From the NCBI RefSeq assembly GCF_011751075.1, contig NZ_JAALLN010000023.1, positions 1-64,000 on the forward strand: a stretch of 64,000 bases of DNA, read 5' to 3'. The stretch comes from Flavobacterium poyangense. Lineage in GTDB: Bacteria; Bacteroidota; Bacteroidia; Flavobacteriales; Flavobacteriaceae. How positions within the stretch are numbered: the stretch's first letter is position 1; the number at the start of each line of letters is the position of its first letter. The notes under the pieces were generated by a model. The model made no database searches and was not told the origin of the DNA. It worked only from the letters and a program-made list of their open reading frames with translations. This document shows positions 1 to 8,824 of the stretch, in pieces. The translations under genes and the position numbers were made by a program.

Positions 1-70
1 CCCGAACAGAGAAGTTAAGCCCGCCTGCGCAGATGGTACTGCAGTTATGTGGGAGAGTATGTCGTCGCCT
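1..70 (+). rRNA. rrf: 5S ribosomal RNA, 3' part (cut by window edge)
   Basis: The window opens inside a 5S rRNA. The stretch starting CCCGAACAGAGAAGTTAAGC is the strongly conserved middle of bacterial 5S, and the GGGAGAGTATGTCGTCGCC end is the usual 3' domain. The 5' half lies outside the window. A hairpin terminator follows, as expected at the end of a ribosomal operon. The exact 3' end (about 70-72) is estimated by analogy. Confidence 0.93.
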
Positions 71-78
71 TTCTTTTT

Positions 79-111
79 AAAAACCCTGTCGTAATAAACA
101 GGGTTTTTTAT
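79..111 (+). terminator. Intrinsic terminator after 5S rRNA
   Basis: An 11-bp perfect inverted repeat (AAAAACCCTGT at 79-89, ACAGGGTTTTT at 98-108) ends in a T-run directly after the 5S gene. This is the expected end of the rRNA operon transcript. Confidence 0.85.
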
Positions 112-160
112 TCTTTTCTTCAATACTAGAAAAGATATCTTCTCTGAAGATACTACTAAT

Positions 161-246
161 GCTCGGATGGTGAAATTGGTAGACACGCTGGACTTAAAAT
201 CCAGTGAACAGCAATGTTCGTGCGGGTTCAAGTCCCGCTCTGAGTA
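161..246 (+). tRNA. tRNA-Leu (anticodon UAA)
   Basis: A full cloverleaf can be drawn. The acceptor stem GCTCGGA pairs with TCTGAGT, followed by discriminator A246. The anticodon stem CTGGA/TCCAG encloses loop CTTAAAA with anticodon TAA at 195-197. The T arm is GCGGG-TTCAAGT-CCCGC. The long variable arm (about 205-222) is typical of class II leucine tRNAs. CCA is not encoded. It sits just downstream of the rRNA operon terminator and has its own terminator. Confidence 0.95.
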
Positions 247-251
247 CTAAA

Positions 252-287
252 AACTCCAATTAGTTTAGCTAATTGGAGTTTTTTTTT
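252..287 (+). terminator. Intrinsic terminator after tRNA-Leu
   Basis: Perfect 11-bp arms (AACTCCAATTA at 252-262, TAATTGGAGTT at 270-280) with a 7-nt loop and a run of T, a few bases after the tRNA 3' end. Confidence 0.88.
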
Positions 288-548
288 GAAATAAATTTAG
301 GAAAAACTTGAATTTACAATGAAATGGTAAAAAAAATCAACAAAGAAACGTCATCTTGAGACGAAGTTGAATCTTTGCAAGCATTACATTAGTTAAAACG
401 CAAGGTTCACTAAGATAAAAAAAACAGTTTCGATAAAAGCTTTGCGTGCTTGGCGATAAAAACCAGCAAAAATCCTTGCGAACATTGCGGTTAAAAAAAC
501 TGTACATTTTGAGAGAAGAACAGTTTTTTAAAACTAGGGTTTTGTAAA

Positions 549-2069
549 TTATTTAAATATACTCATCTTCTCCTCATAAACCGGACTTTGTATGTTTAAG
601 AAATTTAAAACGCTATGAAAAACATAGTTCTGTGAAATTAATTTTTCAGACTTTAGTTGTTTTGAATTATCTGATAACCAGACTATAAAAGGAATTTCGT
701 ATTGTTCTTTTGGTGCAATACTCAAAGGTAATCCGTGCATATAGAGATTATTTTCTCCTAAAGATTCTCCATGGTCCGATACAAAAATCATGGCACTGTT
801 ATAGTCTTTTAATTGTTTCAGATCTTTAATCACCTTAGACAAAATGTAATCTGTATAAACAATAGTATTATCGTATGCGTTGATTAATTCTATCTGCGAG
901 CATTTTCCCAGATCAACACTATTACAAACAGGCTTAAAAGTTTCAAATTTAGGCGGATACTTTTTGCTGTATGTTGGTCCGTGGCTTGTGCTTGTATGCA
1001 GTACTACCAATATTTTATTTTTTTTACTGGTCAGTATCTGCTCTTTAAGACCGTTTAAAAGAATTTCATCATAATTGCATTCCTCGCCTTTGCAGTTTTT
1101 TTGTAAAAAATCTCTCTTTTGATAATTTTTTATGTGCACAGGAGGTTCTCCCCAGTTTGAGGTCCTCCAAATTACCTCTACATTATTTCTGTATAAATAA
1201 TTAGGAAGAATTTCATATAAAACATCAGTATTTTTGTATTCTAAAATACATTTTACACCTGCAGTTGTATAAGTAGCTCCAGAATTTGCATCAAAATGAT
1301 ATACATTAGGAGTTGTAGAAAGAAGCGGATTTGTATTTTTCTTATAACCGTAAAGTGAAAAATTTTGTCGCCTTGCAGATTCACCTATTACTAAAACTAC
1401 GACAGATTTTTTAGTATCATTTATCGTTGCATTCGGCAATAGAATTTCTTTTTCATTTTTTTTGTATTTATGAATATAAAAAAGTGATGTATTTACAGTA
1501 TACGACCATGGCATTGCTAGTCCGCCTAATGTTTTAGAGTTTTTATCAATCCACAACCAGTTGGTTGCATTTGCGAAAACTAGAATTAGAATGAATATCA
1601 AGGTAAGCGCAGAGGTAATCAAGAACTTCTTCAGTGTTACATTAATTATTTTGACTTTAATAATAAAAATGCCGGGAATAATCCCCAGAAAAATAATATA
1701 CAATAGTAATTTTATAGAAAAAAAACTGCTGGACTCTTCATAATTAGTGTTAAATACGTTTCCAATCATGCTTTCATCAATTATAACACTATACGTACTA
1801 ACAAAATAAATCGCGACCGCGTTAATAATAAAGAAAAAGAACACTAAAATTTTTCCAACTAAACGAAACAGGAAAAAAATCAGATAAAAAGCAAAAGCAT
1901 TCAAAACCAGCATTACTATAATTAAGCTAATAATCAGAACGATTCCGTTGAAGCTTTGATAATCGACATTCTTAAAAACAAAAATGAAAAATGGAAGATG
2001 AAAGAAGAAAAAATTAAGAAGACTTATCAATAAAGCGAAGTGAGTTAGTTTTAAATTATCTTTTAACAT
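549..2069 (-). CDS. eptA: Lipid A phosphoethanolamine transferase, EptA-like (sulfatase-fold)
   Basis: Probably transfers phosphoethanolamine onto lipid A in the periplasmic leaflet of the inner membrane. About 170 N-terminal residues hold roughly five membrane segments, followed by an alkaline-phosphatase/sulfatase-like domain. Visible motifs, numbered from the ATG at 2069: VIGESAR with metal ligand E230; TYTTAGVKC with probable nucleophile T268 or T269; TSHGP; and VSDHGESLGE with D432/H433. A frame opening at TTG 2075 would add two residues, but ATG 2069 is preferred (506 aa). Its start overlaps the stop of the upstream PAP2 phosphatase gene by 14 bp, so the two are translationally linked. 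Family assignment is firm; the lipid A position modified is inference. Confidence 0.88.
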   Translation of the reverse strand: MLKDNLKLTHFALLISLLNFFFFHLPFFIFVFKNVDYQSFNGIVLIISLIIVMLVLNAFAFYLIFFLFRLVGKILVFFFFIINAVAIYFVSTYSVIIDESMIGNVFNTNYEESSSFFSIKLLLYIIFLGIIPGIFIIKVKIINVTLKKFLITSALTLIFILILVFANATNWLWIDKNSKTLGGLAMPWSYTVNTSLFYIHKYKKNEKEILLPNATINDTKKSVVVLVIGESARRQNFSLYGYKKNTNPLLSTTPNVYHFDANSGATYTTAGVKCILEYKNTDVLYEILPNYLYRNNVEVIWRTSNWGEPPVHIKNYQKRDFLQKNCKGEECNYDEILLNGLKEQILTSKKNKILVVLHTSTSHGPTYSKKYPPKFETFKPVCNSVDLGKCSQIELINAYDNTIVYTDYILSKVIKDLKQLKDYNSAMIFVSDHGESLGENNLYMHGLPLSIAPKEQYEIPFIVWLSDNSKQLKSEKLISQNYVFHSVLNFLNIQSPVYEEKMSIFK

Positions 2070-2883
2070 ACACAATAGTAATTTTAAATAATGAAATGAC
2101 TAAACTAAAAAAGGATAAATAAAATAGGAACAAATTTTCATGAATTATTTTATTAATTACTGAAATAGAACAAATTAGAAGTAACAAGATAAAAACCGGA
2201 TAATACTTTTTGTTGTTAATCCATTTCCATATTTTATATTTTCTATAGATAAAAATACCCAAAATTCCCGATATAGAACCTAAAATGCAACCTATGATAA
2301 CATCCAACGGATGATGGGCTCCTACCGCAACTCTGGTAAACGCAAGGGTTAATCCTGTACTGATTATCAGTATAAACCACAAAATTTTAGACTTAAACTT
2401 ATTTGGGCTAAAAGCAAACAATAAAACTGTGAGAATTGAAAAAATTGTAATACAATGCCCCGAAGGTAAGCTGTTATGACCAGACAATGTTTTTCCGATA
2501 ATAACAAAACTTTTATCATCAAATACCGCTGCAGGTCTTGGGACATCAAATACTTCTTTTACCAGACAAGAAAATAGAGTTGCAATTAGTAAAGATGATA
2601 ATAAAGCTTCCCATAATTTAGGTGCATAGATAATAAAAATGGTAAGAAAGGATAAAAAAATGGAGGCATCACCAAATTGGGTAAGATTATATTCGGTAGT
2701 AGGGAATTGTGATAATTTCAAATTTAGAAAAAAGAAACAATTCTTTTGAATTTGTACATATTTAGTAACGCATAAAGAATCCTGACTGTAAAGATATAAA
2801 ACGATTGAAAATAAAAAAGTTATAGGTATTGAAACCAGAGATAGTTTTAGGTTTGAAAAATTTTTAACAACAATTTTGTTCAT
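2056..2883 (-). CDS. PAP2-family membrane phosphatase (LpxE/LpxF-like lipid A phosphatase)
   Basis: A 275-aa multi-pass membrane protein with the three phosphatase motifs of the PAP2 superfamily: KEVFDVPRP (motif 1), LPSGH (motif 2) and TRVAVGAHHPLD (motif 3, His and Asp in place). It lies immediately upstream of, and overlaps, the phosphoethanolamine transferase gene. In Bacteroidota, removal of a lipid A phosphate by LpxE/LpxF-type enzymes and addition of phosphoethanolamine are linked steps, so the operon suggests lipid A as substrate. Undecaprenyl-pyrophosphate phosphatase activity is the main alternative, since PAP2 members cannot be separated by motif alone. The start is an ATG. Confidence 0.8.
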   Translation of the reverse strand: MNKIVVKNFSNLKLSLVSIPITFLFSIVLYLYSQDSLCVTKYVQIQKNCFFFLNLKLSQFPTTEYNLTQFGDASIFLSFLTIFIIYAPKLWEALLSSLLIATLFSCLVKEVFDVPRPAAVFDDKSFVIIGKTLSGHNSLPSGHCITIFSILTVLLFAFSPNKFKSKILWFILIISTGLTLAFTRVAVGAHHPLDVIIGCILGSISGILGIFIYRKYKIWKWINNKKYYPVFILLLLICSISVINKIIHENLFLFYLSFFSLVISLFKITIVYVKR

Positions 2884-3202
2884 TATTTTTTGCGTACGAA
2901 TTGATTTTCTATTTGGTAACGTTAGCTCTATGGTTTAGAAATGATGTCAAAATTTAAGTTTTAAGTTTTAGTCATTGAAAACAAACTAATAACTGTTTCA
3001 TAGAAAATTATAGATGAAAGAAATGCAGCAAGAATAAGAGGGTTAAAAATCCAGTAACTAGTATAATAGTGGGAGCTGCATTTTTCTGAACTAAATATAT
3101 TTTTAACATAAATGCCCTAACTTTTGTCTGCGATCTGTTATTTTGAAAAGAAATTTTATATTTTTACTACTTGCTTTTACTTAACAATAGAATTTTACGA
3201 TT
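2884..3202. other. Intergenic, divergent promoter region
   Basis: This 319-bp gap separates the divergently transcribed PAP2/eptA pair and the DUF1569 gene, so it must hold promoters for both. A TTTG at 3123-3126 with TATTTTG at 3139-3145 is a near match to the Bacteroidota -33/-7 pattern, but one base short. No ORF, RNA gene or repeat was seen. Confidence 0.4.
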
Positions 3203-3655
3203 ATGCAAAATATTTTTCTTAAAGAAGATTGTGATCAATTTATTGGACGAATTAATCAACTTAAACCAGATTCGAGAGGGCTTTGGGGTAAAATGTCAGT
3301 AGATCAGATGCTTGCTCATTGCAATGTGGCTTATGAAATGGTGTACGATGATATTCACCCGAAACCCGGTTTTTTTATGAAGTTTATTCTTAAGACGTTG
3401 GTAAAAAAAGAAGTAGTGAGCGACAAGCCTTTTTCAAAAAATAATAAGACTGCCCCGCAATTTATAATACAAGGAGATCGTGATTTTGAAGCTGAAAAAA
3501 GAAGGATAATTGTTTATTTGGTTAAAACTCAAGAGCTTGGTGTAGGTGAATTTGAGGGAAAAGAATCAAATTCTTTTGGTAAATTAACTTCGAAGGAATG
3601 GAATAATTTGTTTGCAAAACATTTGGATCACCATCTGAATCAGTTTGGTGTTTAA
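3203..3655 (+). CDS. DUF1569 domain protein (DinB-like four-helix fold)
   Basis: A 150-aa soluble protein without a signal peptide. The early LAHCNVAYE and late DHHLNQFG segments are the conserved His-containing ends of the DUF1569 family, related to the DinB/YfiT-like metal-binding helical bundles. Length covers the whole domain. The biochemical role of DUF1569 is not established, and metal binding by the spaced histidines is inference. The NTF2-like gene begins 15 bp downstream on the same strand, so they are probably co-transcribed. Confidence 0.75.
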   Translation: MQNIFLKEDCDQFIGRINQLKPDSRGLWGKMSVDQMLAHCNVAYEMVYDDIHPKPGFFMKFILKTLVKKEVVSDKPFSKNNKTAPQFIIQGDRDFEAEKRRIIVYLVKTQELGVGEFEGKESNSFGKLTSKEWNNLFAKHLDHHLNQFGV

Positions 3656-3670
3656 AAAAATTAGATTTTT

Positions 3671-4105
3671 ATGAGAAATTATATCATGGTCCTATTTTTA
3701 TTTATCGGACTAATTTCGAATGCGCAAAAACAAGATGTTCAGAAAAGTATTGAAGTATTCTTCGAAGGTTTTCATCAAAAAGACTCGATGAAAATTAAAT
3801 CGGTTTGTTCGGATAATATTATTTTGCAGTCCATTAGCGAGAACTCTTTAAAAGGGAACAAATTATCTAATGAAACGGCAAAAGATTTTTATAAAGCCAT
3901 AGTGTCAATTCCTGCTACAGTTAATTTTCGGGAGAAAATATTGAGTTATAATATTCAGATAGACGGGTCAATGGCTCATGTTTGGGCTCCTTATGAATTT
4001 TATCTTAATGACAAATTAAGTCATACCGGAGTAAATACATTTACTTTGTTTAAAGAAAAAGAGACATGGAAAATTATTTATTTAATCGATACAAGAAGAA
4101 AATAA
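3671..4105 (+). CDS. Exported SnoaL/NTF2-like protein
   Basis: 144 aa with an N-terminal signal peptide (hydrophobic residues about 4-17, cleavage near SNAQ). The rest has the size and pattern of a cone-shaped NTF2-like (SnoaL/DUF4440) domain: an early helix with FFEGFHQKDSMKIKSVCSDN, a middle strand set, and a final WKIIYLIDTRRK strand. These domains often act as small-ligand binding or isomerase folds; no specific function can be given. It follows the DUF1569 gene by 15 bp. Confidence 0.65.
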   Translation: MRNYIMVLFLFIGLISNAQKQDVQKSIEVFFEGFHQKDSMKIKSVCSDNIILQSISENSLKGNKLSNETAKDFYKAIVSIPATVNFREKILSYNIQIDGSMAHVWAPYEFYLNDKLSHTGVNTFTLFKEKETWKIIYLIDTRRK

Positions 4106-4289
4106 TATTTAATTAAGCTATTGATACTTAATTTAATTTGTTTGAAATATATTTAACTGATTGTCAAATTATGAGGTCTTCGAATTCGCTCAGACTGACA
4201 ATTGAAATTTTAAATACGTGAAATACGTTTCTTGTTTTCAAAACTATGTTCCTATCTGTTAAAAGATAATTACTAAAATGAGGTAATTA

Positions 4290-4931
4290 TTAGGCTTGAG
4301 TCGAATAGTAATTACAAACAGCTGTTATTAAACACTCTTCACATTTAGGTTTTGGCCTGCAAGTTTCTCTTCCAAGAAATGAAATTGCCATTCCAATTTC
4401 AGACCAAATTGACTTAGGGAGTACGAGCATAAGGTCTTTTTCTGCTTTAATGCCATCTTTAGCTTCTTTGATTAGTCCGATTTTTGGAGCTACTCGAATA
4501 ACATGAAGATCGGCAATAATTCCTTCAGCAGCTTTATTTGTTTCCCTTAAAATTACATTAGCAGATTTTCTTCCAATGCCTTTTAAAGCGGTTAATTCTT
4601 TCATAGTCAAAGGAATATTTTGATCTTTTTGGATGGTTTTTGCTATTTCAAGGAGCCATTGCAATTTTGTCGGATAATTTTTAACCTTGCTAATATAAGA
4701 TTTAAACACTTCAGGATCTGCGTATGCTAAACTTTCAAGTGTTGGAAATTTTTCGAATAGAGCAGGAGCGATTGAATTGATATTGGCGTCAGAATCTTGC
4801 GCAGACAACACTACCATTACAAGCAATTGGTAGGTGTTTTTATAGTCTAAAGGATGTTTTTTGCCTTTGTATTTTTTTAGAATAGGCTCCAATTTTGCTT
4901 CCCAGTTTGGTGTTTCTTCAAATAAATCCAT
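4290..4931 (-). CDS. nth: Endonuclease III-type DNA glycosylase/AP lyase
   Basis: A base-excision repair enzyme removing oxidised pyrimidines. The 213 aa match the family length (E. coli 211). Helix-hairpin-helix LKGIGRKSAN spans about 116-125 with catalytic Lys122, and Asp141 lies in IADLHVIRV. A C-terminal four-cysteine [4Fe-4S] loop has Cys191, 197, 200 and 206. The first spacing is C-X5-C rather than the C-X6-C of E. coli Nth; the other spacings (X2, X5) are standard. It is a single gene with its own ATG and no linked partner. Confidence 0.9.
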   Translation of the reverse strand: MDLFEETPNWEAKLEPILKKYKGKKHPLDYKNTYQLLVMVVLSAQDSDANINSIAPALFEKFPTLESLAYADPEVFKSYISKVKNYPTKLQWLLEIAKTIQKDQNIPLTMKELTALKGIGRKSANVILRETNKAAEGIIADLHVIRVAPKIGLIKEAKDGIKAEKDLMLVLPKSIWSEIGMAISFLGRETCRPKPKCEECLITAVCNYYSTQA

Positions 4932-4980
4932 CTCAGTTTTTCTTTAAAAGTGAATTATTAAAAATATAACTCTCACAAAA

Positions 4981-5847
4981 TTAGGTTGTTTCTATGAATT
5001 CTATTGTCTTTTTGATCACATTTTGATTTCCAAGAATTTTTCGGTGCCCTAAACCATCCGTAAGTGTCAAAGTTCCGTTTTCCAAATGTTTATGAATATG
5101 AATTGCTGCTGTCACAGGCACCTCAGGGTCATCGTTGTCATGAATTACAAGTACCGGAATTTTAACTTCAGAAGCGGCTCTATAGGCTGAATAATGATCC
5201 ATTTTTGTATGATATTTACGCTCAAAATGATCGCGTAAAAGCGTACTCATCTTAGGTTTTAGGCCTACTTTTGAAGTAAAATCATCTAATATATCCTGTA
5301 CAATATCACCACTTCCAATAATCACCGCTTTTTTTACTTTTAGTCCATCTTTAATGGCGTTTAAAACCGACATCCCTCCTAATGAATGTCCAATTGCATA
5401 TTCAAAAGGGCCGTACAATTTTTCGATCTCTAATATTGATTCAATAAAATCGGACATTATCGTTGTTTTTCCTTCCGATTTTCCATGTGCAGGAGCATCA
5501 AAGCTTATTGTTGAATAACCTTTTCGTAAAAGTTCATCGGCAATTTTAAACAATTGAGTACCACGCCCGGACCAGCCATGAACAAGAATAATCTTTCGTT
5601 CGCTTTTTCCATATTCATAGACAACAATATTTTTATTTATTGCAGGAACAAAAACGGTATGTTGAATGCTTTTGTAGTTCATTTCTGATTCCCTTTTAGG
5701 AATCTTGTGTTTTATAGGTGTTGTGAAAAGTTTTGCAGCATATTTTACAGCCAGTTTTGTAGAGATAAAAGCACAAATTTTACAGGATATTATAATAAAC
5801 CGTGGAATTTTTAAAGATTGAATAGGATTAGAAGCCTTTTTTGTCAT
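4981..5847 (-). CDS. Alpha/beta hydrolase
   Basis: 288 aa with a classic alpha/beta-hydrolase core after an unusual basic/hydrophobic N-terminus of about 60 residues. HGWSGRG (residues 90-96) forms the oxyanion-hole turn, GHSLGG (153-158) is the nucleophile elbow with Ser155, HDNDDPEVP supplies the acid (Asp239/240), and GLGHRKIL supplies His268. The N-terminal stretch IPRFIIISCKICAFIS could be a membrane anchor. Substrate is unknown. It lies 49 bp upstream of nth on the same strand. Confidence 0.8.
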   Translation of the reverse strand: MTKKASNPIQSLKIPRFIIISCKICAFISTKLAVKYAAKLFTTPIKHKIPKRESEMNYKSIQHTVFVPAINKNIVVYEYGKSERKIILVHGWSGRGTQLFKIADELLRKGYSTISFDAPAHGKSEGKTTIMSDFIESILEIEKLYGPFEYAIGHSLGGMSVLNAIKDGLKVKKAVIIGSGDIVQDILDDFTSKVGLKPKMSTLLRDHFERKYHTKMDHYSAYRAASEVKIPVLVIHDNDDPEVPVTAAIHIHKHLENGTLTLTDGLGHRKILGNQNVIKKTIEFIETT

Positions 5848-5987
5848 ATTGGTAAATTTTGTATCAAGCTCAGTTTGTGGTTATTTTTCCTTAAATTTAA
5901 AGAACATAAAAGTAGTACAATTAATAAATTTTTGCTCCAAAAAAGTACACGAATTTAGTTTAGTAAGGGCGTTTTTAAAATTTTACA

Positions 5988-7415
5988 ATGGAAATATTTC
6001 ATCTTAGTGCAGAATGTTATCCTATGGCAAAGGTCGGAGGTCTGGCAGATGTTGTGGGGGCATTACCAAAATATCAAAGTAAAGCCGGTCATCTGGTTCG
6101 TGTTGTGGTACCTTGTTACGATACAAAATTTAAAAGGGAAAACGAATTCGAATGCGTTCATTGGGGAAATGTCAAATTGGGGAATTTTAATTTTCCGTTC
6201 AGCGTCTTAAAAGAAACAACAAACCAGTTGGGCTATGAACTGTATCTGATTGAGATAAATGAATTATTCGATCGGTCAAATGTTTACGGTTATGAAGATG
6301 ATATTGAACGTTTTTTGTCTTTTCAGATAGCAACTTTAGATTGGATTATGGCGCGGGAAACAGTTCCCGATATTATAAATTGTCATGATCATCATACCGG
6401 ATTAATTCCTTTTTTGGTAAAGTATGCTTATAAATATGAAAGTTTAAGAAAAGTTAAAACCTTGATTACCATTCATAATGGCTTGTATCAGGGATGGTTT
6501 GGTTTTGATAAGTTGCATTATCTGCCGGAGTTTGATTTAATTCATGTTGGCTTTTTAGAATGGGATAATTGCATCAACTCTTTAGCTGTTGGTATTAAGT
6601 GCGCACAGGCAGTTACGACCGTTTCACCAAGTTACTTAAATGAAATTAACAATTCCGCAAATGGTTTGGAGGGATTGTTTAATCAGGTTCGGACTAAATC
6701 AAAAGGAATATTAAACGGTATTGATATCGAAATTTGGGATCCTTCTAAGGATAGTATGATTGCAGAAAACTATTCGGTGAATACTTTTAGTTTGGGAAAA
6801 CAAAAAAATAAAGAGAAGTTGTGCGAGCAGTTCGAATTAGATCCTTCAAAACCTTTGTTTAGTTTTATCGGAAGACTGTTTGAAGAAAAAGGAGGAGACT
6901 TATTACCTCAGGCTTCTGCATTGGCTTTATCGGAGCATTTTGAAAGCATCAATATTCTGATTTTGGGATCCGGAAATCCGGAAATTGAATCTCAGTTAGT
7001 GCAATTGAGAAATGATTATAATGGCAATTACAATGTTTTTATTGGTTATAATGAAGAATTGGCACATTTGATTTATGCGGGCTCTGATTTTATCTTAATG
7101 CCTTCTCGTGTTGAACCTTGTGGTTTAAATCAGATGTATGCGTTGCGTTATGGAACCGTGCCCATTGTTAGAAGAACCGGTGGATTGCGCGATACTGTAA
7201 TTGATTTTGGGGACGATGGAAACGGGATTTGCCATGATCAGGCTTCTGTCGGGGATATCTGTTACTCGATTAATCGGGCTGTAAAACTGTATGCAGATAA
7301 ATTAAATTTTAATAAAATAATTGAGAAGGGAATGAACACAGACCATTCCTGGGAAAGGGTGTGTGAGGAATACATCGAAATTTACAACTTAATAATTCAG
7401 AAAAATGAAGTTTAA
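5988..7415 (+). CDS. glgA: Glycogen synthase (ADP-glucose type, GT5)
   Basis: Elongates alpha-1,4-glucan from ADP-glucose. 475 aa, typical for GlgA. The N-terminal ADP-glucose motif AKVGGLADVVG is at 14-24 (Lys15). The C-terminal Rossmann half has FIGRLFEEKGG near 291 and SRVEPCGLNQMYALRYG with catalytic-site Glu376. It is the first gene of the glycogen cluster; its last 11 bases overlap the start of glgC, implying translational coupling. The ATG at 5988 gives the conserved MEIFHLSAECYP start. Confidence 0.96.
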   Translation: MEIFHLSAECYPMAKVGGLADVVGALPKYQSKAGHLVRVVVPCYDTKFKRENEFECVHWGNVKLGNFNFPFSVLKETTNQLGYELYLIEINELFDRSNVYGYEDDIERFLSFQIATLDWIMARETVPDIINCHDHHTGLIPFLVKYAYKYESLRKVKTLITIHNGLYQGWFGFDKLHYLPEFDLIHVGFLEWDNCINSLAVGIKCAQAVTTVSPSYLNEINNSANGLEGLFNQVRTKSKGILNGIDIEIWDPSKDSMIAENYSVNTFSLGKQKNKEKLCEQFELDPSKPLFSFIGRLFEEKGGDLLPQASALALSEHFESINILILGSGNPEIESQLVQLRNDYNGNYNVFIGYNEELAHLIYAGSDFILMPSRVEPCGLNQMYALRYGTVPIVRRTGGLRDTVIDFGDDGNGICHDQASVGDICYSINRAVKLYADKLNFNKIIEKGMNTDHSWERVCEEYIEIYNLIIQKNEV

Positions 7416-8685
7416 AAAGAAAAATGTAGTTGCCATTATTTTAGGAGGAGGACAAGGATCACGTTTGTTCCCATTAACAGAAACCAGATCAAAACCGGCT
7501 GTTCCCATTGGAGGAAAATACAGATTGGTCGATATTCCAATTTCAAATTGTATTAATTCCGATATTTTCAAAATATTTGTATTAACACAATTCAATTCAG
7601 CTTCTTTGAATGCACACATTAAAAACACATTTAATTTCAGCATTTTCAGTCAGTCTTTTGTTGATATCCTGGCCGCTGAACAAACGCCTGATAATCCAAC
7701 ATGGTTTCAGGGAACGGCAGATGCGGTTCGACAGTGTATGGCACATTTTCAGAAACATGATTTTGAGCACGCTTTGATTTTGTCAGGCGATCAGTTGTAT
7801 CAGATGGATTTTAATGAAATGCTGGAAGCTCATATTGCGAGTAATGCTGAAATTTCTATAGCTACACTGCCCGTAAATGCAAAGGATGCCCCTGAATTTG
7901 GGATTCTTAAAACCAATCACGAAAGTTGTATTGAAGCTTTTATTGAAAAACCGGATGTTTCGCTTTTACCACAATGGGAATCGGAAGTAAGTGAGCAAAT
8001 GCAGGCCAAAGGCAAAAAGTATTTGGCTTCTATGGGAATTTACATCTTTAATAAAAAATTATTGGAAGAGTTAATGGCCAATCCGGACACAAAAGACTTC
8101 GGAAAAGAAATCATTCCGCAAGCGGTTGGCAAACATAAAATTCTAAGTTATCAGTACGAAGGATATTGGACCGATATTGGAAACATAGAATCCTTTTTTG
8201 AAGCCAATATTGGTTTAACAGCAGATATTCCGGAGTTTAATTTGTTTGATAATGAAAATAAGATTTTTACACGTCCAAGGTTACTTCCTCCGTCTAAATT
8301 TAGAAACACAACAATTAATCAATCGTTAATTTCTGAAGGAAGTATCATCAATGCCAAAGAAATTAAGAGTTCGGTGATTGGTATTCGTTCCAGAATTGGT
8401 GAAGGAACAATTCTTGAAAACTGTTATGTGATGGGGAACGATTTTTATCAGGATCTCGATGAATTGAAAGAAGAGAACGAAATAAATAAAATACACGTAG
8501 GAATAGGAGAAAATTGTTTTATAAAAAATGCCCTGATAGATAAAAATGTACGTATCGGAAACAATGTGCATATCAATGGCGGAAAACATTTGGCCAATTT
8601 CGGGAATGAATTATACAGTATTAAAGACGGAATAGTTGTCATTAAAAAGGATGTGATACTTTCGGACGGTTTTAGAATAGAATAG
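7405..8685 (+). CDS. glgC: Glucose-1-phosphate adenylyltransferase
   Basis: Makes ADP-glucose from glucose-1-phosphate and ATP, the committed step of glycogen synthesis. 426 aa. Nucleotidyltransferase motif LGGGQGSRLFPLT at 13-25, SKPAVPIGGKYRLVDIP at 29-45, and the family-specific WFQGTADAVRQ at 100-110. The C-terminal third is a left-handed beta-helix typical of the allosteric domain. It starts inside the end of glgA (11-bp overlap). A heptamer-repeat hairpin follows before glgB. Confidence 0.96.
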   Translation: MKFKKKNVVAIILGGGQGSRLFPLTETRSKPAVPIGGKYRLVDIPISNCINSDIFKIFVLTQFNSASLNAHIKNTFNFSIFSQSFVDILAAEQTPDNPTWFQGTADAVRQCMAHFQKHDFEHALILSGDQLYQMDFNEMLEAHIASNAEISIATLPVNAKDAPEFGILKTNHESCIEAFIEKPDVSLLPQWESEVSEQMQAKGKKYLASMGIYIFNKKLLEELMANPDTKDFGKEIIPQAVGKHKILSYQYEGYWTDIGNIESFFEANIGLTADIPEFNLFDNENKIFTRPRLLPPSKFRNTTINQSLISEGSIINAKEIKSSVIGIRSRIGEGTILENCYVMGNDFYQDLDELKEENEINKIHVGIGENCFIKNALIDKNVRIGNNVHINGGKHLANFGNELYSIKDGIVVIKKDVILSDGFRIE

Positions 8686-8696
8686 ATAATTGTGGA

Positions 8697-8750
8697 AGGT
8701 TTCAAGTTTCAGGTTTCATGTTAATATAGGAACTTGAAACCTGAAACTTA
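8697..8750. repeat. Heptamer-repeat hairpin between glgC and glgB
   Basis: Arms AAGTTTCAGGTTTCATGTT (8704-8722) and AACTTGAAACCTGAAACTT (8731-8749) pair with one mismatch. Each arm is made of the 7-bp unit GAAACYT or its complement. It sits inside the glycogen cluster, without a clear T-run, so it may modulate glgC/glgB expression or mRNA stability rather than terminate. Confidence 0.7.
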
Positions 8751-8824
8751 GAGACCCCGTTGGTCTAATTTTACGAACGCCTCAGATTAAAAATAGAATT
8801 TAATTGTTGCCTTAAAAACCAAAT

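Noticed and set aside
291..548. Possible RNA gene between tRNA-Leu and eptA
   Set aside because: No cloverleaf or stable fold was found. The GCAAGGTTCACTAAGA-like stretch resembles common non-coding Flavobacterium repeat debris.
2070..2075. TTG start for the EptA-like gene
   Set aside because: It adds only two residues before a good ATG at 2069.
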